From the NCBI GenBank assembly GCA_026193555.1, contig JAPHUU010000464.1, positions 1 to 9,402 on the forward strand: a stretch of DNA of 9,402 nucleotides. The letters run 5' to 3'. Shown here piece by piece: positions 1 through 6,504 of the stretch. The DNA is from Rhodanobacter sp. (lineage in GTDB: Bacteria > Pseudomonadota > Gammaproteobacteria > Xanthomonadales > Rhodanobacteraceae). The notes beneath the pieces were generated by a model. The model had not been told where the DNA came from. It worked only from the letters and a program-made list of their open reading frames with translations, and did no database searches. Position numbers and translations under genes: made by a program. Every line of letters begins with the position of its first letter. Position 1 is the stretch's first letter.

Positions 1-408
1 CAGGCCCACCGCCTCCAGCGCTTCGCGAGCGCGCGGGCGGGCCGCGCTGCTGCCTTCCAGTTCCAGCGGCAGCATCACGTTTTCCTCGGCGGTCAATGCC
101 GGCAGCAGGTGGAACGACTGGAACACGAAGCCGACCAGGCGGCGCCGCAGGTCGGCGCGGGCTTCCTCATCCAGCCGCTCCAGCGCGTGGCCGTCGAGCT
201 TGATGCTGCCGCTGTCCGGGGTGTCGAGTCCGGCCAGCAGGCCGAGCAGGGTGGTCTTGCCGGAGCCCGATGCGCCGACAATCGCGAAGCTTTCGCCGGC
301 CATGATCTGCAGGTCGACCTTGCGCAGGATCTCCAGCCGACCCTCGGGGCCGAGCACCGACTTGCTAACATCGCGGGCATCGAGAAGCGGACGGGAAGAA
401 TCATTCAT
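1..408 (-). CDS. ybbA: YbbA-like ABC transporter ATP-binding protein (N-terminal 136 residues, cut by window edge)
   Basis: This is the ATPase subunit of an ABC transporter of the LolD/MacB/YbbA type; YbbA pairs with a large permease (YbbP) that should lie beyond position 1. The reverse strand reads in frame from ATG at 408-406 to the window edge. Visible motifs are Walker A GASGSGKTT at residues 45-53 and the Q-loop FVFQSFHLLP with Q97. The segment AEENVMLPLEL follows, typical of LolD/YbbA proteins. The signature motif, Walker B and H-loop are outside the window. It is divergent from tesA and the start codons overlap, an arrangement also known for tesA/ybbA in E. coli. A possible Shine-Dalgarno AAGG lies about 9 bases upstream of the ATG, inside tesA. 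The family call is firm. YbbA rather than LolD rests on the tesA neighbour. Confidence 0.9.
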   Translation of the reverse strand, partial: MNDSSRPLLDARDVSKSVLGPEGRLEILRKVDLQIMAGESFAIVGASGSGKTTLLGLLAGLDTPDSGSIKLDGHALERLDEEARADLRRRLVGFVFQSFHLLPALTAEENVMLPLELEGSSAARPRAREALEAVGL

Positions 409-1114
409 GCGTCGACGCCTTGGCTGGGTGGTATGGATCGGCTTGCTGCTGGGCGGCATCGGTGCCGCGCAGGCGGCTACCCCGAAAACCGTGCTGGTGC
501 TGGGTGATTCGTTGTCCGCCGCGCACAACATACCGGTCGAGGCCGGCTGGGTGCATCTGCTGGAAGCGCGCCTGGCCAAGATGGTGCCGATGTGGACGGT
601 GGTCAATGCCAGCATCAGCGGCGAGACGTCACTGAGCGGCCGCAACCGGCTGCCGGACCTGCTCAAGACCTATCGCCCGGCAGTGCTGGTGATCGAGCTG
701 GGCGCCAACGACGGGCTGCAGGGACTGCCGCTGGCGGCCCTGCGCGACAACCTGGCGGCGATGATCGCGATGGCGCAGCGATCGGGCGCGAAGGTGCTGT
801 TGCTGGGCATCGAGCTGCCGGTGAACTATGGCCCGCAGTACCGCGATGGCTTGCGCGCGGTGTACGCCGATCTGGCACGGAACCGGCAAGTCGCGCTGGT
901 GCCGTTTCTGCTCGAAGGCGTGGCGCTGGATCCAGCGCTGATGCAGGATGATGGCTTGCATCCCCTGGCCAGTGCCGAGCCGAAGGTGCTGGAAACCGTG
1001 TGGCAGGTGCTGGCACCGATGCTGCATCAGCCTGCACGGTCGACTGGATCGATGTCGCCCAGGTCGGCTTCACATAAGAATCACTCTGCACGCGCTACAT
1101 CTTCACATATGTGA
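407..1114 (+). CDS. tesA: Secreted SGNH-hydrolase, TesA-type thioesterase I / lysophospholipase L1 / arylesterase
   Basis: This is a periplasmic SGNH-fold esterase expected to hydrolyse acyl-CoA thioesters, lysophospholipids and aryl esters. Residues 1-23 form a signal peptide (MRRR, hydrophobic core, AQA before the cleavage point). All four SGNH blocks are present: GDSLS at 33-37 with nucleophile S35, the block II glycine at 72 (ISGETS), GAND at 99-102 with N101, and DDGLHP with D182 and H185. The start at 407 was chosen because it gives the signal peptide directly and has GGGAAG (393-398) 8 bases upstream; the open frame extends to 200 but only through ybbA. At 235 residues it is about 25 longer than E. 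coli TesA. The extra tail, from about residue 208, is Ser/His-rich, looks non-conserved and runs over the control region of the next gene. Confidence 0.93.
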   Translation: MRRRLGWVVWIGLLLGGIGAAQAATPKTVLVLGDSLSAAHNIPVEAGWVHLLEARLAKMVPMWTVVNASISGETSLSGRNRLPDLLKTYRPAVLVIELGANDGLQGLPLAALRDNLAAMIAMAQRSGAKVLLLGIELPVNYGPQYRDGLRAVYADLARNRQVALVPFLLEGVALDPALMQDDGLHPLASAEPKVLETVWQVLAPMLHQPARSTGSMSPRSASHKNHSARATSSHM

Positions 1115-1116
1115 AG
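1068..1116. promoter_or_regulatory. Candidate operator: 16-bp perfect palindrome plus upstream half-site copy
   Basis: CTTCACATATGTGAAG at 1101-1116 is a perfect 16-base palindrome centred 28 bases before the response-regulator ATG. The same half-site CTTCACATA also occurs at 1068-1076, exactly 33 bases (three helical turns) upstream and in the same orientation. The stretch is AT-rich compared with its surroundings and overlaps the last codons of tesA. Position and symmetry suggest a binding site, possibly for autoregulation by the adjacent OmpR-type regulator. No convincing -35/-10 pair was found, so the factor and the promoter are unknown. Confidence 0.45.
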
Positions 1117-1136
1117 TCACAGCGAGAGAGGTTGAT

Positions 1137-1868
1137 ATGACCGTACATGATGAGCAAGCCGGGCTGATTCTGCTGGTTGAGGACAATCGACAGATCGCCG
1201 AGATGGTGGGTGAATTTCTGGAGCGGCGTCGCTACTCGGTTGACTATGCCGCTGATGGCGTCAGTGGTTTGCATCTGGCGGTGTCCAACAGCTACGACGT
1301 GATCGTGCTGGATCTGATGCTGCCTGGGCTGGACGGGCTGGAAGTCTGCCGCAAGCTGCGCAAGGAGGCGAAGAAGGCTACCCCGGTGCTGATGCTGACG
1401 GCGCGCGACACGCTCGAAGACAAGCTGATCGGCCTCGAGGCGGGTGCCGATGACTATCTGGTGAAGCCGTTCGAGGTACCTGAACTGGAGGCGCGCCTGC
1501 GCGCCCTGATCCGCCGTGATCGCCGTCAGGTGTCCACCGAGGTGTTGACGGTGGGTGACATGACGCTGGACACCGCGACCCTGCGTCTGACCCGCGGCAA
1601 CCAGGAGCTGATCGTGTCACCGATCGGCCTGAAACTGCTGGCGATCTTGATGCGCGAATCGCCACGCGTGGTCAGTCGGCGCGATATCGAGCGCGAGATC
1701 TGGGGCGATACCTTGCCCGACTCCGACACCTTGCGCTCGCACCTGTACAACCTGCGTCGGGTCATCGACAAACCCTTCGCACGGCCTCTGCTACATACCA
1801 TTCATTCGGCTGGCTATCGCCTCGCGGATCTTGAAACGGAGGTGGCCTCGGCCGCCCAGATGGCTTGA
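1137..1868 (+). CDS. OmpR/PhoB-family response regulator
   Basis: This is a cytoplasmic transcription factor of a two-component system, 243 residues, the usual OmpR-family length. The receiver domain spans about residues 10-123. It has acidic pocket E15/D16, phospho-acceptor D59 (VIVLDLMLPGLDG), T88 (MLTARD) and K110 (YLVKPF). A winged-helix DNA-binding domain covers about 135-232, with the typical LRSHLYNLRRVID recognition-helix segment and the closing IHSAGYRL wing. The ATG at 1137 was chosen because the receiver domain begins directly after it and GAGAGG lies about 6 bases upstream; the open frame extends further back only through tesA. The cognate kinase starts 21 bases downstream, so the two are almost certainly one operon. 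A palindrome upstream may serve autoregulation. The regulon cannot be told from sequence. Confidence 0.93.
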   Translation: MTVHDEQAGLILLVEDNRQIAEMVGEFLERRRYSVDYAADGVSGLHLAVSNSYDVIVLDLMLPGLDGLEVCRKLRKEAKKATPVLMLTARDTLEDKLIGLEAGADDYLVKPFEVPELEARLRALIRRDRRQVSTEVLTVGDMTLDTATLRLTRGNQELIVSPIGLKLLAILMRESPRVVSRRDIEREIWGDTLPDSDTLRSHLYNLRRVIDKPFARPLLHTIHSAGYRLADLETEVASAAQMA

Positions 1869-1889
1869 TGCGGGTACGGTAAAGAGCCA

Positions 1890-2921
1890 ATGAACAGCAA
1901 ACATCAGGCGGCCATCACGTTCCGCACCCGTACGTTCCGGCAACGCATCGCGTGTGTGTTCACCCTGCAATTCCTGGCCGTTGCGATCATCAGCGTCATG
2001 GGTATCTACAACATGGCGCCGATGGTGGCGGTGATCACGGTGATCACCGCCACCACGGTGCTTGCCTGGATGGCCACGCGGCGCGAATGGCGGGCGGTGG
2101 GTGCACTGGCGAAACTGGTCAACGACTGGAGCGAAGGGCCGCCGGATGCCGAGTCGCTATTCCCGGAACGGCTGTCCCGACGTAGTACCGACGCCGACGT
2201 CGCCTCGCTGGCGCGTGGGCTGCACGGATTCACCAGCCGCATCGCCGGCTACAACCAACGTGAACGCGATTTCACCCGTGATGCCAGTCACGAGTTGCGC
2301 AGCCCGCTCACGGTGATCAAGATGTCGCTCGACATGCTGGCCGAGGAGCAAGGCCTCAGCGACTTTGGCCATCGTTCGGTGCAGCGCCTGCGGCGGGCCA
2401 CGCGCGAGATGGAGGCACTGGTCGAGGCCATGCTTATCTTGGCGCGCGAGTCCGACGCGGCGATGGAAACCGAGCGTTTCGTGGTCAACGACGTGCTGGT
2501 GCAGGAGTTGGCGTCGGCCCGCGTTCTGCTGGATGGCCGCCAGGTCGAACTGGAGCTGGAGGAATCCGTGCGTTTTGCATTGCAGGGATCACGTCAGGTG
2601 TTCTCGGTGCTGTGCTGGCAGCTGATCCGCAATGCCTGCCAGCAGATCGAGCAGGGCCGCGTGCTCGTCACTGTCGGGCCGGGCATGGTGGCGGTGAGCA
2701 ACCATGCAACCACGCCGACGGCGGACGATACGGGCGGAGCATCCCGGACCGATGGTGCCGACCGCCACGGCTTCGAGCTGGCGATCGCTCAGCGCATCAG
2801 CGACCGTTTCAAGTGGCCGCTGGAATTGCTGACCAACCACGGGCAGCAGAACGTCGCTCGCATCCACTTTCCGGACCCGTTGCCGGCCGCTGCGTCGGCA
2901 ACGGGTGCCGTGGGGCCGTAG
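1890..2921 (+). CDS. Short two-TM sensor histidine kinase, intramembrane-sensing type, with degenerate ATP lid
   Basis: This is the inner-membrane histidine kinase partner of the preceding regulator, 343 residues. Two transmembrane segments (about 20-38 and 43-61) are joined by a loop of only about five residues, so there is no periplasmic sensor domain. A linker (62-125) precedes the H-box FTRDASHELRSPL with phospho-acceptor H134. The N-box LIRNACQQ (N248) is recognisable. The G1 box is degenerate: VAVSNHATTP stands where a DxGxG motif is expected. A Thr/Asp/Gly-rich stretch (about 274-293) replaces the lid and F-box. A weak G2 box, HGFELAIAQRI, follows. The start is supported by AAGAG about 3 bases upstream and the 21-base gap from the regulator. 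The kinase family is certain. Whether it is an efficient autokinase is open, and the signal is unknown. Confidence 0.88.
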   Translation: MNSKHQAAITFRTRTFRQRIACVFTLQFLAVAIISVMGIYNMAPMVAVITVITATTVLAWMATRREWRAVGALAKLVNDWSEGPPDAESLFPERLSRRSTDADVASLARGLHGFTSRIAGYNQRERDFTRDASHELRSPLTVIKMSLDMLAEEQGLSDFGHRSVQRLRRATREMEALVEAMLILARESDAAMETERFVVNDVLVQELASARVLLDGRQVELELEESVRFALQGSRQVFSVLCWQLIRNACQQIEQGRVLVTVGPGMVAVSNHATTPTADDTGGASRTDGADRHGFELAIAQRISDRFKWPLELLTNHGQQNVARIHFPDPLPAAASATGAVGP

Positions 2922-2938
2922 CACGCACCCTGCGCGTG
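2918..2938 (+). repeat. Possible degenerate GTAG-type REP unit at the kinase stop codon
   Basis: GTAG (2918-2921, containing the kinase stop codon) is followed by CACGC (2922-2926), loop ACCCTGC and GCGTG (2934-2938), a 5-bp hairpin. The GTAG-plus-hairpin layout and the core GCACCCTG resemble the clear REP units at 6505-6577, but the remaining bases differ. It sits between convergent genes, a usual REP location. Chance resemblance is possible. Confidence 0.3.
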
Positions 2939-2966
2939 AATCCCCCCTGGCGTGCGAGAGCATGGG

Positions 2967-2986
2967 GCATTCGCGTACGGGATGCG
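2967..2986. other. Weak hairpin between convergent genes
   Basis: GCATTC (2967-2972) can pair with GGATGC (2980-2985 region) with one G-U pair across a short loop. It lies in the 79-base gap between the convergent kinase and CoA-transferase genes. There is no T-tract on either side, so it is at most a poor terminator. No other terminator is visible in this gap. Confidence 0.2.
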
Positions 2987-3000
2987 CCTTAGCAGCCGTA

Positions 3001-4359
3001 TTACGCCTCGAGTGCCGGATCCACGGTGAATCCGCAGCCGGTTCTGGCCCGGACCTCATCAAGGCTGACGCCCTCGTTCAACTCGATCAGCACCAGCCCC
3101 TCGACTTCGTGCACCTTGAACACGCACAGGTCAGTGATGATCAGGTCGACTACCTGCTTGCCGGTCAAGGGCAGGTCGCACTGGTTCTTGATCTTCGGCG
3201 AGCCGTCCTTCGCGTTGTGCTCCATCAGCACCACCACGCGCCTGACGCCGCTGACCAGGTCCATCGCGCCGCCCGGGCCCTTGACCATCTTGCCCGGCAC
3301 CATCCAGTTGGCGAGATCGCCACTGGCGGACACTTCCAGCCCGCCCAGGATCGACAGGTCGATGTGGCCGCCACGGATCATCGCGAACGAGTCGGCGCTG
3401 GAGAAAAAGCTCGAGCCTGGCAGGGTGGAGATGGTCTGCTTGCCGGCATTGATCAGGTCCGGATCGACGTGCGCATCGTCCGGAAACGGGCCGATGCCGA
3501 GCAGGCCGTTCTCCGACTGCAGGGTCACGTTGATGCCCTCGGGGATGAAGTTCGCCACCAGGGTCGGGATGCCGATGCCCAGGTTCACGTAGTAGCCGTC
3601 GCGCAGCTCCTTCGCCGCGCGCCTCGCCATCGCGGTGCGGACGGGATTTTCCTTGCCGGTATTGGCGCCGGCAACGGTACGGAACTCGATCCGCTTCTCG
3701 TACTTCGCGCCCTGAACGATGCGGTCGACATAGATGCCCGGCACATGGATCGCATCCGGGTCGAGCTCGCCCACCTCGACCAGATGCTCCACCTCGGCCA
3801 CGCAGATCTCGCTGCAGGTGGCGATCATCGGGTTGAAGTTGCGCGCGGTGGCGTGGAACACCAGGTTGCCGTGGGCGTCACCCTTCCACGCCTTGACCAT
3901 CGACAGGTCGGCGCGGATCGCCTCCTCCAGCACGTATTCCTTGCCGTTGAAGACCTTGGTTTCCTTGCCCTCGGCCAGCTTGGTGCCGAAGCCGGTGCGG
4001 GTGTAGAAGCCGGGAATACCGGCGCCGCCGGCGCGCAGCTTCTCGGCCAAGGTGCCTTGCGGGGTCAGGTGCAGCTCCAGCTCGCCGGCCAGCACCTGGC
4101 GCTCGAACTCCTTGTTCTCGCCCACGTAGGAGGCATACACGCGCTTCACCTGGTGCGTCTTCAGCAGCGGGCCCATGCCGAAGTCGTCCACGCCGGCGTT
4201 GTTGCCGACGATGGTCAGCCCCTTGGTGCCGGCCTGCAGCAACGCGTCGATCAGGTTCTCCGGGATGCCGCACAGGCCGAAGCCGCCAGCGGCGATTGTC
4301 ATGTTGTCGACCAGCAGTCCGTCGAGCGCCTTCGCGGCGCTGGGGTAAACCTTGTCCAT
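3001..4359 (-). CDS. Single-chain 3-oxoacid (succinyl-CoA:acetoacetate) CoA-transferase, fused A and B subunits
   Basis: This is a family I CoA-transferase moving CoA between succinyl-CoA and a 3-oxoacid such as acetoacetate, in cytoplasmic ketone-body or branched-chain catabolism. Residues 1 to about 228 match the A subunit: [12 protein letters not shown] at 23-34, [29 protein letters not shown] and the end [10 protein letters not shown]. Residues from about 238 match the B subunit, with [18 protein letters not shown] at 257-273 and the catalytic glutamate E283 in [10 protein letters not shown]. Bacteria usually encode these as two genes (ScoA, ScoB). Here they are joined by a linker of about ten residues (GANTGKENP), giving 452 residues as in mitochondrial SCOT without its transit peptide. 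AGGAAGG (4367-4373 on the reverse strand) supports the ATG at 4359. The gene stands alone on its strand, divergent from the BlaI repressor. Family certain; preferred acid not determinable. Confidence 0.95.
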   Translation of the reverse strand: MDKVYPSAAKALDGLLVDNMTIAAGGFGLCGIPENLIDALLQAGTKGLTIVGNNAGVDDFGMGPLLKTHQVKRVYASYVGENKEFERQVLAGELELHLTPQGTLAEKLRAGGAGIPGFYTRTGFGTKLAEGKETKVFNGKEYVLEEAIRADLSMVKAWKGDAHGNLVFHATARNFNPMIATCSEICVAEVEHLVEVGELDPDAIHVPGIYVDRIVQGAKYEKRIEFRTVAGANTGKENPVRTAMARRAAKELRDGYYVNLGIGIPTLVANFIPEGINVTLQSENGLLGIGPFPDDAHVDPDLINAGKQTISTLPGSSFFSSADSFAMIRGGHIDLSILGGLEVSASGDLANWMVPGKMVKGPGGAMDLVSGVRRVVVLMEHNAKDGSPKIKNQCDLPLTGKQVVDLIITDLCVFKVHEVEGLVLIELNEGVSLDEVRARTGCGFTVDPALEA

Positions 4360-4478
4360 CGCGGTGCCTTCCTGCAGGAGAGTCAGACGCCAAGGATACG
4401 ACGGATCGAATGCGGCCCGCCTCGTACCAAGGTCGCAGGTGGGCTTGCCTCCACGTCATCGCGCGCCGCGTATGGTGC

Positions 4479-4506
4479 TTGACGCCATCAATTACGCGTG
4501 TAAACA
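4479..4506 (+). promoter_or_regulatory. Candidate sigma-70 promoter of the BlaI/M56 operon
   Basis: TTGACG at 4479-4484 is a good -35 box (5 of 6). A weak -10, TAAACA at 4501-4506 (3 of 6), follows a 16-base spacer. The region is AT-rich against a GC-rich background. The first operator-like site lies over the spacer and -10, and the second just downstream, the layout expected for an autorepressed BlaI gene. The -35 is convincing and the -10 is not. Confidence 0.45.
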
Positions 4507-4527
4507 TCAATACACTTACACGTGTAA
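4492..4527. promoter_or_regulatory. Tandem BlaI/MecI/CopY-type operators
   Basis: TTACACGTGTAA at 4516-4527 is a perfect 12-base palindrome containing TACAnnTGTA, the known core of BlaI/MecI/CopY operators. TTACGCGTGTAA at 4492-4503 is a second copy with the same TTAC...GTAA arms and one asymmetric pair in the centre. The centres are 24 bases apart, and the downstream site ends 11 bases before the blaI start codon. The expected ligand is a dimer of the BlaI-family protein encoded next door. The sites may also affect the divergent CoA-transferase gene, whose start is about 135 bases away. Confidence 0.75.
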
Positions 4528-4537
4528 ACGGTGATTC

Positions 4538-4909
4538 ATGGCAATCAGCGAAGCCGAAGCGGTAGTGATGGAAGTGCTGTGGGGCAAAGCGCCGCGCACG
4601 GCCGAGGAGATTCTCGCCGAGGTGGGTCCGGCGCAGGACTGGCAGGAGGGCACGGTGAAATCCCTGCTCAACCGCCTGCTACGGAAGAAGGCCGTGCATG
4701 CCGAACGCGACGGTCGGCGCTATCTGTACACCCCGTTGCTCGCCCGCGAGCAATACGTGCAGCAGGAGAGCAAGGGTCTGCTCGACCGCCTGTTCGGTGG
4801 TCGCGTGGCACCACTGGTGGCGCACTTCTCCGAACAGCGCAAACTGTCGAAGAAGGACATCGCCGAACTGCGCAAGCTGCTGAGGGAGCTCGACGATGAA
4901 CAGGCTTGA
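4538..4909 (+). CDS. blaI: BlaI/MecI/CopY-family transcriptional repressor
   Basis: This is a small dimeric winged-helix repressor, 123 residues, the standard family length. The N-terminal half (1 to about 66) has the family opening ISEAEAVVMEVLWGKAPRTA, a recognition helix in GTVKSLLNRLLRKKAV (38-53) and a basic wing HAERDGRRYLYTPL. The C-terminal helices (67-123) form the dimerisation region and, in homologues, contain the site cut when the signal is received. The start at 4538 follows directly from the family N-terminus; the Shine-Dalgarno is weak (GGTGA at 4530-4534). It overlaps the M56 peptidase by 14 bases, the classic BlaI-BlaR1 coupling. Two matching operators upstream indicate autorepression. 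In family systems proteolysis of the repressor opens the promoter. No beta-lactamase or copper gene is adjacent, so the regulon is unknown. Confidence 0.92.
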   Translation: MAISEAEAVVMEVLWGKAPRTAEEILAEVGPAQDWQEGTVKSLLNRLLRKKAVHAERDGRRYLYTPLLAREQYVQQESKGLLDRLFGGRVAPLVAHFSEQRKLSKKDIAELRKLLRELDDEQA

Positions 4910-6479
4910 TCTTGCCGGCATCGACTGGCTTGGGCGTGGCTGGTTGCTGCTGCTCGCGTTCACCGCGGCCATGCTTTTGGTCATGGCGTTGCGCAAGCCG
5001 TGCCGGCGGCTGTTCGGTGCCGAACGCGCCTGCACGCTGTGGTTGCTGCCGCTGCTGAGCTTGATCGTCAGCCAGTTGCCGCATCCCGCAGCCCGATTCG
5101 GAAGCATGCCGACGGTGGTCTATGCCGTCACCTCGGCCAGCACCGTGCTGCCGTTGCATGCCACCGACGTGAGCGGCCTGGACTGGCGCTTCATCGTCAT
5201 CTTTTGCTGGCTCGCAGGGGCCGCGTTTTCACTGATTCTGGCCGGCTGGCTGCAATGGCGTTATCGCCGACGCCTGCGGCATGCCACCTTGATCAGCAAG
5301 GTTGGATCGCGCTGGCCGGTGTTGCGCACGACCTCGAATGACGTGGGTCCGGCGCTGGTCGGGGCATGGCGAGCCCGGATCGTGTTGCCGGCGGATTTCG
5401 AGCAGCGTTACGACGTCATCGAGCAGACCCTGATCCTCGCTCACGAGACCATGCATGCACGCCGTGCTGATGGCTGGTGGTCCCTGCTCGCGCAAGTCGT
5501 CACTGCCGTGTTCTGGTTCCATCCGCTGGCCTGGTGGGCAGTGGCCGCGCTGCGCCACGATCAGGAGCTGGCCTGCGATGCCGCCGTGCTGCTTGAGCAC
5601 GATGTCCAGCGGCGCAGCTACGCAAATGCGATGTTGAAAACCCAGTCGGCGACGATCGCCCTGCCGGTGGGTTGCCTGTGGTCACCTCGTCATCCACTCA
5701 CGGAGCGTATTGCGATGTTGAATTCCAGACCACTCACGCCCTCACGCCGACGTGTCGGCGCTGCGTCGATGGCCTTGCTTGCAGTGGGCATCGCCGGTGC
5801 GGTGTATGCCGCGGCACCGTCGCCACCGCCACAAGGTGAAATGGGCATGTCCAGGCAGTACACCCTGAAGATCGATGTGGCGATGGGCGGTCATCCGGAT
5901 TCAATGCACTTCACTCGCTGCGTGAAACCGGGCGAACCCACGCGGATGAGCGGCACCGATGGCGACAAGCTCTCATGGCAGGGCAGTTTCGCCGTGTCGC
6001 CGGTCACCGACGGGCAGCTTGAGATCCGCACGCAAGTCGATACCCGCTTCGAACGCGTTGCCGGCAACGTGCGGACGATGTCCGGCAAGCCGATTGTGCG
6101 CACCATGCCGGGGCAATTGGCCACGATCGTGTTTGGTCAGGTGATCAATGGCAGTCATCCGGACCAGATCAAACTGGAAAACAACACCATCAAGATCGGA
6201 GTGACGCCAAACGCAGGATGCGAGAGCGGCTCGTTGTTGTCCGCCTGGCATCCCGTGACGATCAGTCAGCGGAGCAAGGACCGCGGCGCGAGGGAGATCG
6301 CCGAGGCCGTGGCAGCCAAGGCCGGTTTCGTGCTGGTCAACCCGGAAGCGCTGGACAATCGCGCGGTATCGTTGAACTTCGAGCAGATGCCAGCCACGGC
6401 AGCGATGCAATTGATCGCCGACATCGACGGCAAGCGGGCGGTGTTCGACGACAAGCGCGTCCGCTTCGAGACGAAATAA
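4896..6479 (+). CDS. M56 (BlaR1-type) membrane metallopeptidase with a non-penicillin-binding C-terminal region
   Basis: This is a membrane zinc peptidase expected to relay a signal to the BlaI-type repressor. Hydrophobic segments lie at about 15-31, 45-60, 97-118, 195-216 and 286-305. Zinc site HETMH is at 183-187 within LILAHETMHARRADGWW, and the third ligand E224 is in DQELACDAAVL, both diagnostic for M56. After the last membrane segment the chain continues outside the cytoplasm (about 306-527). That part has no SxxK, SxN or KTG triads, so it is not the penicillin sensor of BlaR1. Residues about 320-440 look like a beta-rich domain. Residues about 465-527 (AVAAKAGFVLVNP, VSLNFEQMPATAAMQLIAD) resemble an STN short domain. 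GAGGGAG (4882-4888) is a strong ribosome site 7 bases before the ATG, inside blaI. The signal sensed is unknown. Confidence 0.88.
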   Translation: MNRLDLAGIDWLGRGWLLLLAFTAAMLLVMALRKPCRRLFGAERACTLWLLPLLSLIVSQLPHPAARFGSMPTVVYAVTSASTVLPLHATDVSGLDWRFIVIFCWLAGAAFSLILAGWLQWRYRRRLRHATLISKVGSRWPVLRTTSNDVGPALVGAWRARIVLPADFEQRYDVIEQTLILAHETMHARRADGWWSLLAQVVTAVFWFHPLAWWAVAALRHDQELACDAAVLLEHDVQRRSYANAMLKTQSATIALPVGCLWSPRHPLTERIAMLNSRPLTPSRRRVGAASMALLAVGIAGAVYAAAPSPPPQGEMGMSRQYTLKIDVAMGGHPDSMHFTRCVKPGEPTRMSGTDGDKLSWQGSFAVSPVTDGQLEIRTQVDTRFERVAGNVRTMSGKPIVRTMPGQLATIVFGQVINGSHPDQIKLENNTIKIGVTPNAGCESGSLLSAWHPVTISQRSKDRGAREIAEAVAAKAGFVLVNPEALDNRAVSLNFEQMPATAAMQLIADIDGKRAVFDDKRVRFETK

Positions 6480-6504
6480 TCAGGCACGCAGGCGGGTGCT
6501 TGTT

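Noticed and set aside
93..404. Minus-strand frame starting at the second ATG (404)
   Set aside because: This is a different frame from the ABC ATPase. The Walker A and Q-loop appear only in the frame starting at 408.
200..406. Upstream extension of tesA to 200
   Set aside because: The added residues are antisense to ybbA codons and would bury the signal peptide. The start at 407 has a ribosome site and a proper N-terminus.
948..1136. Upstream extension of the response regulator
   Set aside because: It lies within the tesA coding region and adds 63 residues with no family match before the receiver domain.
4370..4379. Palindrome TCCTGCAGGA near the CoA-transferase ribosome site
   Set aside because: A 10-base palindrome in GC-rich DNA is expected by chance, and part of it is simply the Shine-Dalgarno region.
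2905..4482. A 525-codon open frame on the plus strand
   Set aside because: It is fully antisense to the CoA-transferase. The translation is rich in Gln, His, Asp and Arg with no recognisable domain, while the minus strand gives a complete enzyme. It is a GC-driven shadow frame.
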